Part shown: piece by piece, positions 10,228 to 20,423 of the stretch
Layout: every line of letters starts with the position of its first letter
Numbering within the stretch: position 1 is the first letter of the stretch
Source: Hortaea werneckii
Taxonomy: Eukaryota > Ascomycota > Dothideomycetes > Mycosphaerellales > Teratosphaeriaceae
NCBI GenBank assembly: GCA_037044905.1
Contig: JBAOKB010000081.1
Coordinates: 1-59,298 of the forward strand
DNA: 59,298 nt
Direction of reading: 5' to 3'
Translations under genes and position numbers: made by a program
The notes under the pieces: generated by a model
Database searches by the model: none
The model's input: only the letters and a program-made list of their open reading frames with translations
What the model was told of the DNA's origin: nothing

Positions 10228-11464
10228 TCACACATTCTGCTCGTTCACTTCGTGTTCAATATCCGCCACACGAGGCACTTTCGTCAATCTTAGTCCGCTA
10301 AAAGCCGCCACTTTTTCGATCTGCAGTGAGGAGAGACAGCGAGGGTCAGCGCAACTGCGTATAACAGGACATCAAGCTCCGAGTTCGCATGATAGAAGGA
10401 AGGGGAGGAGGAAAAACACGTACACATTGCTGGATCAACTCGACATCCTCATAGCTGACCCCGATCCTCCTCGTCCCGCGTAAATGCCAACCCGTCTCAC
10501 GCTTCAAGTTCTGGATCATGATGCCGGAGAGGACGACGAGTTCTGTATCGATGCCGTCGAGGATGGTATGGTCGGATAGGTAGAGGCCGTAGGTGATTTC
10601 GATGGAGAGCCAACCTGCAGAGGACATCCTAATTAGCCCTCCTCCTCTCTCTCTCTCTCTCGCGCGCATGGGAAACGTCTGATAAGGGGGTAAGGTAAGA
10701 GTAACGGGTAGCTCATACGAAAGTCTCTATGCGCCGCCATCATCTCAGCAGTCTGATTATCGTTATGTCTGTAGATCTGGCCCAGCCAGTCCTTGCCACG
10801 CTGCTGGTTCGCCGGGCCTGAGTGCCAATTTTCCCTGATAGAAGAAAAGGTCAGAATGGGTCCAGGCATTGTCCACTAAAAAAGCAGAGCAAGGGACGGA
10901 GAAAGGCTCAATAGAGGAAGTGAGAAGAAGTGAAAGATTACAAACCTAGAAAAAGAGTAATCCCGATCCTCCTCCCTCTCGACCTCGGCCATGGAAAAAA
11001 CAGCCTCAAGCGGTTTCGGCACGCCGACCACACTGACGAGTTTCACCAGCGCCTCTCTCAGCCGTCGCATCAATGCCTGGCGCTGGGCCGGGGTACTGAA
11101 TTCCGGTTTGGACACGAGGTAGAGGTAAAGCTGCTGGGCGAATTCGGGATGGACGCTGCCTGCGATGGCGGAGATCTACAAGCAGTATTCATGCGATTAG
11201 GACGAGGTTTTCTTTTAAGAAAGGGAAGGGAGTATACATGGAAATCTTTATTTTTTTGGTTCATGGTGCGCATTGGAACTCATCATATGGACAACTAGCG
11301 AGTGGAGAAAGGGGGGTCGGTAGAAGCATTCTTGCTAAGAGAGGTTGCAATCGTACAGCGAGGATATACCATCGATCTCCCCCGAGCGATTGCGAGGGGA
11401 AGTGTTGCTCTATGTCCTTAAAGAGATCCAGAGCTTGCTCTGGTGTCGGCTCGGTGGGCGACAT
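10228..11464 (-). CDS. AhpD-like / carboxymuconolactone decarboxylase-fold protein
   Basis: Five exons on the minus strand (11464-11357, 11175-10946, 10834-10719, 10614-10424, 10320-10228) give 245 residues with all phases consistent. The protein resembles the fungal AhpD-like family (alkylhydroperoxidase D fold): an all-helical protein with the block REALVKLVSVVGVPKPLEA in the middle and LYLSDHTILD, LVVLSGIMIQNL and ETGWHLRGTRR in the second half. The canonical CxxC redox pair of true AhpD is not visible, so peroxidase activity is doubtful. The substrate is unknown. The intron between exons 1 and 2 is the longest at 181 bp, and the others are about 103-111 bp. I infer the family from pattern recognition and am fairly confident of the gene model. 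Confidence 0.72.
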
Positions 11465-12418
11465 ATTTCGTTAGGAGCAAGATCGATTGCAGTCGTCGGA
11501 GTCTCGCGTTTGGGTAGCGTTGGAGATGGTATATTAGGAGTCCGAAAGGCGCGTGAGAACAACGTGCAAGAAAACAGACACGAATTTGACAGGAGTTTCT
11601 TGACTTCTTCAACAGTAATAATGGCAGTAAGCTTACATAGCAAGCCCCTCTCCCTCTCCCCCAGCGTGCCTTCCGTTGCCGGCGGACTTGGAGTACCGTC
11701 CAGCTGGATGAGTGGGGCAGAACAGGGTAATACTCGGAAGCCCATAAAACATGCGGGTTTGCGAACACTGGGCAAAACCTAAGGCTTCAGCATTCTGGAG
11801 AGAGAGATCGTCATAACAATTATTATTCGCAGCAGACTCTACCTCATGCTTTGCAATCACCACATCCAGGGGAGACAAATCTGTAAGCAATAAAGGAAAT
11901 CCGGACGAATATCTCTTTCTCCTACCTAGGTAGTTTCTCTCGTGCAAGAAAGCAATGATACGTGCATGGTTTTTCCTATCCCGACCCATCCCCTACGCAC
12001 AATGAGACTTTTATTTCTTAAAGAAAAATGAATAAATAAAAACTGTTGAAAGAAAAGAAGAATCTGCTGCATGGGTATCTAATGAACTATCGCGTCGTCC
12101 CTTGGTCATTCTCCCTCCCCGTCCCAACCCCATCCTCCCTCCCTCCCTCCCTCCTGCCAAACCCTCGACCTCCCGATGTAGAGGAGGAGGAGGAGGAGGA
12201 GCCTGCACATATCCCAATCCCATTAAGCCCCCCTCATCCACCGAAAAGAACGCCTCGCTGTCCCTGCCCGCACAGTGGTCTCCCATCCCACCAAGAAATC
12301 ACATAAAAGCGTGAAAATTCCCATCTCGTCTCATCTTATCTTCTCTTCGTCCGATGATGCCTCATCCACCTCTCAAAAAGGACCCCGACCTCCATCCCAA
12401 AGCTCACCGACCTCCCAA
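11465..12418. other. Intergenic with CT/GGA simple repeats
   Basis: This region is between the AhpD-like start and the 3' end of the Ser-rich gene. It holds (CCCT)n near 12130-12155 and a short (GGA)n run at about 12182-12201. A minus-strand frame at 11633-11989 with a possible 48-bp intron is too weak to call. Confidence 0.5.
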
Positions 12419-13969
12419 TCAAGCATTATTCGTCGAACCAGGGGCCTCGTGACGCTGATGATGAGAAGAATCCACAACCCCCTCATCCCCCTCTTCCTCA
12501 TGAATCCCCTCCTCACGCTCCTCCCTCGCATCCTGCCAATCGCTGGACCGCCGACTGAGCGCGGGCGCACCACTGAGACTAGTCTGACGGGGACCAGGGC
12601 TAGTGGCGAGGGGACTCCCGATGCTGCCGGAGATACTATCGTTGCGGCCATGGCCGAGGGCGCCGGAGCGGATACTGCCCTCGTAGTTTTTCAGGGAGCT
12701 GAGGTCCATGGATCGGGCGTCGTTGAGGCTCTTGGCGTCGTAGGCGCTGCGGGCGTCGAATTGGCTGCGGGCGTCGATGCCGCCGCCGGTGAGACTGCGG
12801 AGGGATTTGGCGTCGCCGCCGAGATCTTTGGGTTTGTGCGAATAGGAGCTGTTGCGTTCGCTGGCGAGGGCCGGGGCCGTGACGCCTTGGCTGCTGTAGA
12901 CGCTGGCGCGTTCGGCGCTGGCGAGGCCGCCGATCGATGGTCGGCTGTGCGAGTGCGCGTAGAGCCCTCCTGGTGCTGCTGCTCCTCCGCTCGGCTCGGG
13001 CGCGTTGCCGGAGAGGACACTGAGGGGTAGGGATTCGCGGCTGCCGCCCCAGACGGAGCTTGGGGGGATGGCGCGGACTGAGGCGTCGGTGTCCATGCTT
13101 CTTCTTCTGCGCTTGGATGAAGAGGCCAGGGTGAGAATGCTTGCGTTGTCTGTCAGCACGTTGTTGGCTGTGGCGGCGTTGTAGCTGTTCGGCATCGTAT
13201 CTGCAACGTGACGAGGGATAGCAGATGCTGGCGTCGCGAGTGGTGCCGGCGAGGTGGGGTACTGATGGCTGAACATGACCGGGCCACCGGTGGCGTTATG
13301 GGATTGGCTGCCTGGCTGGCCGGACGAGCTCTGTCCCAGGGCGTTGCCCGGTGACGCTGACTGGATCGTGGTCAATGTGGTGGTGAGCGATTGCTGGCTT
13401 TGGTTGGGAGAGCTGAAGGTGCTGTTGGCGCCCCCCGCGCCATCGATACTACTCAAGGCGCCGGCCCCGGTGGTTGCCGTCGGTGCTTTGCTATGGCCTG
13501 CTTCGCTGTGGATGGTCTCGGGCTGTGTCGCCAGGGTCGGGGCGCCGCTGCGGTTGCTGTGATCGGGCTCTTCTCGTTCCTCTGACTTTCTCGGGGCGAT
13601 GGAGGTGTAGCTGGCGCTGTCATCCTGGACGGTGGATTTAGGGGTGGCGAACGAAAGCTGTCCATTGACACTACTTGCTGGCGACGGATCTCGTTTCGGG
13701 AGCGAACCGGATGCTGGATATGGATTGTTCTTGACTGGGCCGACCGAGTGCCCGCTCTTTTTCTGCTTGCTGCTCTTGTTCTTGCCGTCGTGCTGGTCGC
13801 TGCCTTTGAAGCTGGTGATCTTCTTCATCCAATGGGTGAATGGCTTTCGTTTCGGCGGGCGCTCTGCAGACTGGTGGTTAGCATCAGGCTGGCCGACGCC
13901 CACGCTCAGGCCTATGCGTTGCAGACGGTACGTACCTTGCGGCCTGGAGACTACCTCAGCCGCGGCCAT
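12419..13969 (-). CDS. Conserved fungal Ser/Ala-rich protein (database name 'polycystin' unsupported)
   Basis: Two exons, 13969-13936 and 13863-12419, give 492 residues starting MAAAEVVSRPQ. The 72-bp intron has GTACGT, a GCTAAC branch site and CTGCAG, and it happens to be stop-free and a multiple of three. The block PFTHWMKKITSFKG near the N-terminus and the later TDNASILTLASSSKRRRRS and SSVWGGSRESLPLSVLSGN blocks are the conserved parts shared by Pezizomycotina proteins. As far as I recall, these are sometimes labelled 'Ca2+-modulated nonselective cation channel polycystin'. No transmembrane segment is visible, so that name looks wrong. The rest is disordered and Ser, Ala and Gly rich. Basic KRRRRS is a possible nuclear signal. 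Function unknown. Confidence 0.72.
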   Translation of the reverse strand: MAAAEVVSRPQGTYRLQRIGLSVGVGQPDANHQSAERPPKRKPFTHWMKKITSFKGSDQHDGKNKSSKQKKSGHSVGPVKNNPYPASGSLPKRDPSPASSVNGQLSFATPKSTVQDDSASYTSIAPRKSEEREEPDHSNRSGAPTLATQPETIHSEAGHSKAPTATTGAGALSSIDGAGGANSTFSSPNQSQQSLTTTLTTIQSASPGNALGQSSSGQPGSQSHNATGGPVMFSHQYPTSPAPLATPASAIPRHVADTMPNSYNAATANNVLTDNASILTLASSSKRRRRSMDTDASVRAIPPSSVWGGSRESLPLSVLSGNAPEPSGGAAAPGGLYAHSHSRPSIGGLASAERASVYSSQGVTAPALASERNSSYSHKPKDLGGDAKSLRSLTGGGIDARSQFDARSAYDAKSLNDARSMDLSSLKNYEGSIRSGALGHGRNDSISGSIGSPLATSPGPRQTSLSGAPALSRRSSDWQDAREEREEGIHEEEGDEGVVDSSHHQRHEAPGSTNNA

Positions 13970-15082
13970 GGCTGCTGTCCTACACCTGTTTGTCTTGCGC
14001 AACCTGTCCAACGCTGTATCTTACCGCCGTGTCTTATGGTAGTCGCTTGTCGTTTGGCCTTTACTCAATGAGTAAGAAACACCAGGTTGGCCTGGTTGGC
14101 CTGGCCGGGTCTGGCCTGAGCAAGGATGAAGGTGGAGGGATGGACAGGCAAGGTTTGGGGTTGAGGTTGCGGTTGGAAGTCGGGGCCGCTGGTTGTTTTG
14201 TTCCTGTCCGAGGCGATGCGACGCTGCTGCGCTGTGCTATACTGGGCCGGTGGTGACGCACGCTGGGGAGCAGATCGCTATTTGGGAGGGTCCGGGTTGA
14301 TTGCCAATCGTATCAGCTGGCGGCAGCAACAGTCGTCGGGCAGTCTGCAGTCTCTCCAATCCCTTCAGTTGATCCAGGACGGAGTGAGAGGAGGGTACTG
14401 TGTACTTATGAGGCGCCTATGCTGGAGGCGCAGCAAGTGGGTGGTGATGATGATGGGGATTATTATTAGTCGTCTCCTACAGCCGCCGGGCTTCCAGATG
14501 GGCCTGAAGCCTACCTAGGAGAGTATGGATCCACTCCCCTGCACCCAACTCCCGGCCACCAGCTACAGCAGAGACGACATAGGTAGCCACTAGTGAGAAC
14601 TTAGTTAGAGACTCCAGTAAATCGCCGCCAGTTCGGCCGATCCATTCAACTGCATTGGTCAATATCTGCCTGGATTATAATCAATGCTTCTCCACATTCC
14701 GCTGCGGCCTTTGCCGGCACTATCATGTACTCCTTCGCTTGCGCCTGCCCTTCTACAACCCTACCTACCTTCGATACTTCTTGGTACTGTCGGGCATCAG
14801 TGCAGACATGAAACTTACACAACGACCTGTCTTGTACAGTATGCATCGATGCAGCGACTTGTTCCAGGAAGTCTAGGCAGTGAGACCATTGCACACCAAC
14901 GCCGCATTCCAGCTGAAGTGGACGCCACCACGACACCGAAACGCTGCCCAGATGCACTCCTACATTCAGCAATGCTTTCGCTGCCATCTCAAATGGTTAC
15001 CACCGTGATCACGCAATAGGCCACCAGACACATTTGCTGAATACCGATTGTACTACCCCCCCGCACAGTAAGACATGATCAA
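13970..15082. other. Divergent upstream region of the Ser-rich gene and MLH3
   Basis: This 1.1-kb region separates two divergent genes. It is GC-skewed near 14080-14260 and contains only short frames without coding bias. No specific regulatory site can be named. Confidence 0.5.
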
Positions 15083-18000
15083 ATGTCACGAATATTCCCC
15101 TTGCCACCAGATGCCGTAGCGCAGATCCATTCATCTAAGAACATAACTTCCCTCCAAGGCGTGGTGCTCGCCCTCTTGGAAAATTGTCTAGATGCTTCCG
15201 CGACCAAATTCGACATTCTGGTCGACTTTGGCAGAGGCACCTGCGTCCTTGAAGACAATGGCCTTGGCATTCCACCTGAAGAATTCACCAAGGAGGGCGG
15301 CCTGGGTCGGATGTACCACACTTCGAAACACGCATCTGCGGGAGATGTGCTTCATGGCCGCACAGGGACCTACCTTGCTCAAGTGGCTGCGTTGTCCCTG
15401 TTGACCATTACTTCACGACACCACCATAGCGATGAGTATGCTACTCTGACCCTACACCAAGGCAAGACCATTGCGCGCAACTTCCCTGCACCCCCTGGTC
15501 ATGAGCTATTCCATGTCGCACACGGCACTCGTGTCGCCGTCAGAGATCTTTTTGGTAACATGCCTGTGAGAGTGAAGCAACGAGCCTTGGCAGGTGCTAC
15601 TAGTAGTGACGAAGAAAAGGCCTGGAACGAGTTGAAGCGCGGCGTCGTGGCTCTGCTACTTGCTTGGCGCAAACCGTGTGCTATCAAGCTGCGTAATTCT
15701 GAGAAGAATGACAAGAATGTCAGTCTACACAGCTCCCATCCGACTGTCTCTGCTGCGCTTACGGAGAGGAGCATCCGACAGCTTTCCGGAAAAGCATCTG
15801 AGTACGATCTCCGAGACGCCCTTCCGCTGGTATTTCAAGCCGGTCTGGCTCCCTACGAGTCCCGCGCACAGTGGATTGCGGTCTCCACCAGCGCTGGCAC
15901 CATCACCGTCAAGGGGCTGATATGTCTGAACCCGGCACCGACCAAGCTTTGTCAGTTCATCAGTATTGGCATCCATCCATGCTCCAGGCTCGGCGGCCAC
16001 AATGAGCTCTATGAGGCCGTCAACAAAACATTCTCGTTTAGCAGCTTCGGTGCCATCAACGACACGCCGGACCTGGATAAGGCTGAGAAAGAACGCAGGC
16101 TACGCGATCAACGATACAAGCATGACGGATACACTCAAAGGCAGCTTCATGGCCGGAAAGGCGTGGATCGACATCCCATGTTTGTGCTGCAGGTCAAGTT
16201 AAGTGACGGTCACGACCATTATGTCGCTGCGGAGAGCCCCAGCGAGTCTCATCTGAAGAACATCATCGACGTCTTGGAAGCTACTGCTACGCAATGGCTT
16301 GCAGCAAACCATTTCAGGCCTCGAAAGCGACGGCAGAAGACGAATCAAGCGCCAATGTCAGCAGCACGTATGAGCTCTCCACGGCCATACTCTGCTGTCC
16401 CTACAAGCACAGGGTCCGCCTTGGCTGAATATAATCTGAAAAGACCGGCTACACTTGCGAGTACAATGCCCTTGAAGAAACGTAGGCTCGACCCGCCTGG
16501 TAGAGTTGGCACACCTGTAGAACCAGCACTTGAAGGTGCTAGCTCATATTTCAACGGACTGAGCCGGATCAAAAGCGGCAGCGCCAGGGGAGGCATGGGC
16601 GTCGAAATTGCTTCTCCTGGGAACGGAAGCAAGTCTGTGGAATCGGTGGAGAGGCCGAATTCGTCCACGTTCAAGTTACCAGCGCTGGAAGCTGGCCAAC
16701 TTAACTCGCCAGCAACGATGCAGTCTCTCCGCCGGCATGAACCAAATGGTTCTCCAAGATTGAGGGCTCAGGAAGACACACCGCCAGCGGCAGCTGCATC
16801 TAGTGATTACTTTGACAGTATACCAGACGACGAGCTACTCACCGCTGTCGAACCGACACAGTCACATGCGTCGCCTGCAGCCGTGGATATGTATTACGAT
16901 GCGGGCAATTCGACGAACGATGAGATAGTTGACTGGACGGATCCGTTGTCCAAGGAATCGTTCAAGGTGAACGCGCGTACTGGGATTGTCTTGCCAAGTC
17001 GACCCAAAATGACGTTGGGCGTTAACGGCAGTGCAGGCCAGGATACGGCGCTTCCAAGGACTCCAGCGGCAATCGACACTTCACTCACTTCTGCTAGGCA
17101 GGCTGTAAGTCTTTCAAGACGAACGGCTACGGCAGGATCAGCGTCAGGTCATAGCTGGCTGCCTGGTTTCCTAAGGGAATGGGACAATCCCGTATTCGCA
17201 AAGCAGGATGAGGAGCCGATACCGGTCGCTTCATTCGATGGGCCTGGGATCGATGCGGCCGAACGAGGGAATCATCAATGTACAAATAGCTCAATAACAC
17301 AGGGGCTGTCCGAAAATGTGTTCGGATGTACGGCAAAGCTGTCAAAAGAGGCGTTGAAGAATGTCCAGGCCATACGACAAGTGGATAACAAGTTCATCCT
17401 TTGCAAGATGCCCAGTTCTCAGGCAGATGGCAAGAGGGCAAGCACACTGGTTCTTGTCGACCAGCATGCGGCTTCCGAACGTGTCATCCTGGAAAACTTA
17501 CTCTCAGACCTCTGCGCCCCGATCGATCCCGCCTCTCGTACCATCATGTCTGATCATTTCGGCAGCCACACCCCCGCCGTAAAGACAGTCCTCCTAGAGC
17601 GGCCCCAACGTTTCCAGATCGCCGCCCAAGAAACCGAACTCTTCACAAGACACATAGCCCACTTCGCTCGCTGGGGGATCATGTATCATCTTTCTCCCTC
17701 CAGCCAAGAACCCTGCGCCCCGGCAAACGATCACCAATCCCCTCGCACTGAGGAAGAACATCGACTCCTCATCGTCCGCGCCTTGCCCCCCGGCATCGCC
17801 GAGCGTTGTACCCTCGTCCCCACCCTCCTGATCGAAATGCTGCGCTCCGAGATCTGGCGCTGCGCCGAATCATCCTCGTCATCATCCGCGAGAGCTGCTC
17901 CTCTGCCGCCGCCACCGCCTCCTCCTCAACCCGATCTTGAAAGCTCCAAGGATAACCAATCCCATCGCCCTACTCCCGCGGACAATGACCCGAGCCCCCA

Positions 18001-18349
18001 CGAATGGCTCAAACACCTCCACACCTGTCCCACCTCCCTTCTCGATCTGCTCAATTCCCGCGCGTGCCGGTCGGCGATCATGTTCAATGATGTCCTCTCC
18101 CAGGGGGAGTGCGAGCAATTGATGGAAGAGCTCAGTCGGTGTGCGTTCCCTTTCATGTGTGCGCATGGGCGGGTGAGTATGGTGCCCTTGATGGAGGTTG
18201 GAGGCGAAGGGCAGAGGGATGAGGAGGGGGTGTTGGAGGGGCGAGGGGGGTTTGGAAAGGGTAGTGATGAGAAGTCGGGGGAGGGTTTCGTGGAGGCTTT
18301 TAGGCGGTTTACCGGGAGAGGGAGGTTGGAAGATAGATTTGAGGGATGA
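15083..18349 (+). CDS. MLH3: DNA mismatch repair protein Mlh3 (MutL homolog)
   Basis: This is a single exon of 1088 residues. The N-terminal GHKL ATPase has motif I with E33, N34 and D37 (ENCLDA), motif II DNGLG (58-62) and the GRTGTYLA lid segment. A long disordered linker spans about residues 430-720. The C-terminal endonuclease domain has the metal-binding motif DQHAASERVILE (793-804), matching DQHA(X)2E(X)4E. Near residues 993-1030 come ACRSAI and CAHGR, equivalents of the other metal-site motifs of MutL endonucleases. Mlh3 pairs with Mlh1 (MutL-gamma) to resolve meiotic crossovers and repair some loops. All catalytic signatures are intact, so it should be active. Confidence 0.92.
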   Translation: MSRIFPLPPDAVAQIHSSKNITSLQGVVLALLENCLDASATKFDILVDFGRGTCVLEDNGLGIPPEEFTKEGGLGRMYHTSKHASAGDVLHGRTGTYLAQVAALSLLTITSRHHHSDEYATLTLHQGKTIARNFPAPPGHELFHVAHGTRVAVRDLFGNMPVRVKQRALAGATSSDEEKAWNELKRGVVALLLAWRKPCAIKLRNSEKNDKNVSLHSSHPTVSAALTERSIRQLSGKASEYDLRDALPLVFQAGLAPYESRAQWIAVSTSAGTITVKGLICLNPAPTKLCQFISIGIHPCSRLGGHNELYEAVNKTFSFSSFGAINDTPDLDKAEKERRLRDQRYKHDGYTQRQLHGRKGVDRHPMFVLQVKLSDGHDHYVAAESPSESHLKNIIDVLEATATQWLAANHFRPRKRRQKTNQAPMSAARMSSPRPYSAVPTSTGSALAEYNLKRPATLASTMPLKKRRLDPPGRVGTPVEPALEGASSYFNGLSRIKSGSARGGMGVEIASPGNGSKSVESVERPNSSTFKLPALEAGQLNSPATMQSLRRHEPNGSPRLRAQEDTPPAAAASSDYFDSIPDDELLTAVEPTQSHASPAAVDMYYDAGNSTNDEIVDWTDPLSKESFKVNARTGIVLPSRPKMTLGVNGSAGQDTALPRTPAAIDTSLTSARQAVSLSRRTATAGSASGHSWLPGFLREWDNPVFAKQDEEPIPVASFDGPGIDAAERGNHQCTNSSITQGLSENVFGCTAKLSKEALKNVQAIRQVDNKFILCKMPSSQADGKRASTLVLVDQHAASERVILENLLSDLCAPIDPASRTIMSDHFGSHTPAVKTVLLERPQRFQIAAQETELFTRHIAHFARWGIMYHLSPSSQEPCAPANDHQSPRTEEEHRLLIVRALPPGIAERCTLVPTLLIEMLRSEIWRCAESSSSSSARAAPLPPPPPPPQPDLESSKDNQSHRPTPADNDPSPHEWLKHLHTCPTSLLDLLNSRACRSAIMFNDVLSQGECEQLMEELSRCAFPFMCAHGRVSMVPLMEVGGEGQRDEEGVLEGRGGFGKGSDEKSGEGFVEAFRRFTGRGRLEDRFEG

Positions 18350-18486
18350 TTGGGGATGATGGGTTTTCTTGATAATGAATCGATCTTGAATGTTCTACTC
18401 TCTCCTTTTTTGCGTCATGGGTACTTTGTTTCGTAAGGCGTACTTCTTCTGCCGTGTGTGCAGTCTTATACCTTCTACCTTACCCC

Positions 18487-18608
18487 TTGCGTCTTGCTTC
18501 GTGCGTCTTGCGTCTTGCTTCGTGCGTCTTGCTTCGTGCTTCGTGCGTCTTGCTTCGTGCTTCGTGCGTCGTGCGGTCGTGCGGTCTTGCGGTCTTGCGG
18601 TCTTGCTT
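18487..18608. repeat. Heptamer minisatellite (TCKTGCK)n
   Basis: About sixteen head-to-tail units of TCTTGCT, TCGTGCG and close variants fill this stretch, with a few 8-base units at the right end. Diverged copies continue to about 18690. Seven is not a multiple of three, so all plus-strand frames are open and encode related periodic peptides. These are not genes. It begins about 140 bp after the MLH3 stop. Confidence 0.9.
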
Positions 18609-19414
18609 CTCACACTTTGCGCCGTTCCTCTTTTCTTGCTTTTGCGTCTTGCTCCTCGCGTCTTGCAGCTTCCCTCTTGCGTCTTGCGTTTTGCATCTCC
18701 ACCTGCGAAAGAAGAGAAAACCTCACCCTTTCGACCGGCCGAGCCTCTCACTCGCGAAGCAGCCCCGTAACAGTGATTCGCCCTCGTAAGCACTTGACGC
18801 CCTAGACCCTCGCACGCCGCCATGGGTAAACCCAAATTTTTCCCGTCTCATTCCAGTACTGGTCTACGGAGAGCCCGGTTCGAATCTCACTCATATGTAG
18901 GACTTCCCTGCTGCCCAATCAAACCAAACCAGACAGCCAGTAGATCTCATTCGATAGAATCGTTCTGGAGCTTGTGTACTGTGCCCTCATTGCGAGCCGG
19001 ACAGCGGAAGGAAAGCGATGAGAGAAAGGGGTTTCCCTTTAGGGGGCCAAGGCAGGCGCGGGTGGGATTCAAGAAGCTTTCCAGCGTGCGTTTTCTTCGT
19101 GCGTCCAGATCGCCGGCTTCTTTGGGGGCGAAAGAAAGCAGAGGGGCTTCGTGCGGATGATAGCGTGGAGATTCCGTTGATGGTTGAAGACATCTCCGGC
19201 GAAAAGTCGTGGTTCTCGCCAACCAGCGAGGTGTGTGTATGGGTGGGGTTCTGTCCAGTCCAAAGGAGAGATTCATGATGGTCGGGCGCGAAATGTGACG
19301 ATCCACAAGTCCGTCGCCCGTCCCAGCTGCTCAAAAGAAAGAGCTAGAAGCTGAGCAGGAACCGGAACCCAGCCCACTCGAGCCTCGCCAGGAGATTCCC
19401 ATCCATTTCACCCC
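18609..19414. other. Intergenic, no gene seen
   Basis: This region follows the minisatellite, with decayed repeat copies up to about 18690. A T-loop-like GGTTCGAATC occurs at 18880-18889 but no tRNA folds around it. No convincing coding frame is present. Confidence 0.5.
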
Positions 19415-19885
19415 TCACAGGTCCGCCAACCTCCCCTTCGACCGTACAATCCACTTCTCCACCCCGGCCCTCGTCTTCGCATCCAGTTCACAACCCACCA
19501 AAACCCGTTCACACAGGTCGACAACCCCATCAAACCGGCGAGAAAAATACAATTCCCCGACCGCATACCCCAAAAGCTGGGTTTCCTTCTTGGAAAGTTT
19601 CACTTTCTCTCCACCAGTTCCAGGATCACGAGTGGTTTGAGATAAAGCGGGTACAGCCCTGACCAACTCCGACTCCAACTCACCCCAGTCGATCTTAGCC
19701 CGATACGCGGCCTTTTCGGCCTGGAAAGCGGAAGCGCTTTGGAAAGTGCGTGAGACGGTCGCGGCGTCATCCTGGTTAGTAGAAGTGGTAGAAGCTGAGG
19801 GATTATCGACAGCGGCCGTATCAGCATAGTCATCGACGTCGACTTCGATGGCGAAGAGGGCGTTGTCGTCGTTTGCTTCGGCCAT
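19415..19885 (-). CDS. Small acidic conserved-looking protein, unknown function
   Basis: This is a single exon of 156 residues. The N-terminal 60 residues are acidic, Thr/Ser-rich and probably disordered. Residues 65-156 look helical, with WGELESELVRAVPALS, then LLGYAVGELYFSRRFDGVVDLCERVL. This is the hydrophobic pattern of a TPR-like helical pair. The start context is AACAATGGCC, directly preceded by a 23-base poly(A) on the sense strand. Codon use is strongly biased and no stop interrupts the frame, so I believe it is a gene. I cannot assign a family with certainty. Confidence 0.65.
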   Translation of the reverse strand: MAEANDDNALFAIEVDVDDYADTAAVDNPSASTTSTNQDDAATVSRTFQSASAFQAEKAAYRAKIDWGELESELVRAVPALSQTTRDPGTGGEKVKLSKKETQLLGYAVGELYFSRRFDGVVDLCERVLVGCELDAKTRAGVEKWIVRSKGRLADL

Positions 19886-19887
19886 TG

Positions 19888-19910
19888 TTTTTTTTTTTTT
19901 TTTTTTTTTT
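19888..19910 (-). repeat. Poly(A)23 in the 5' leader of the 19885 gene
   Basis: A T23 run on the plus strand reads as A23 on the sense strand, ending two bases before the start codon. See the finding on this leader. Confidence 0.85.
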
Positions 19911-20423
19911 CAATGACTGATTTGGGTTGGTCTATGGGTAGTAGGGAGGGGAAAATTGAATGAAAGAGAGAAGGGATTCTGTTTTAGGGCAGTATGGTCG
20001 GGGGGTTCTTGTTGCAAAGTAGATAGGATATATGAATTGAAAACGAGATGGGAAAAGTCGAGGGACAGCAGATGTGGTGAGATGCGATGTGGTCCGTGCG
20101 CGCTTTGGCTGCAGAGTCGGATAGGTGTGACAAGTGCGAGGCGACGCCGGGAGCATGTACAAGGGGTTAAGAAAGACTGGAGAACATGAAAAGGAGGTTT
20201 CTTCAAATGCTTCAAATTACCACTATGAGTACAACAAGACAATATATTCCGCCGGGGCTCTCTGCCTTGGGATAGGTAGGTAGCTAGCTAGAAGCAGCGC
20301 GCGCCTCGTAAGAGGAAAGGCCGGGGGAGGTTTGAGCAAGAGTAAACCCCACCAACTACCATGTGCCGACGCCGATAGAACTTCTCACATCAGGGTCATT
20401 AACTGGGGAAGGATATCAAGCGT
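19911..20423. other. Intergenic, no gene seen
   Basis: This stretch contains the upstream region of the 19885 gene and the 3' region of the DUF1761-like gene. A short TAGGTAGGTAGCTAGCTAG tract occurs near 20274-20292. No coding frame is convincing. Confidence 0.5.

Noticed and set aside
11633..11989. Minus-strand frame of 118 residues starting MGRDRKNHAR with a possible 48-bp intron
   Set aside because: Codon bias is weak, the donor (GTAGGA) is poor and no family is recognised. It remains possible as a short gene.
12419..13969. Naming the Ser-rich protein a polycystin cation channel
   Set aside because: No transmembrane segments or channel domain are visible. I think this label is a propagated database name.
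18390..18835. Several overlapping open frames rich in Arg, Leu, Ala, Ser and Cys
   Set aside because: They are produced by the 7-base repeat, which contains no stops in any plus-strand frame, and have no independent support.
18840..18905. GGTTCGAATC resembling a tRNA T-loop
   Set aside because: The bases on either side cannot form the five-pair T stem, and no matching acceptor or D-arm is present.
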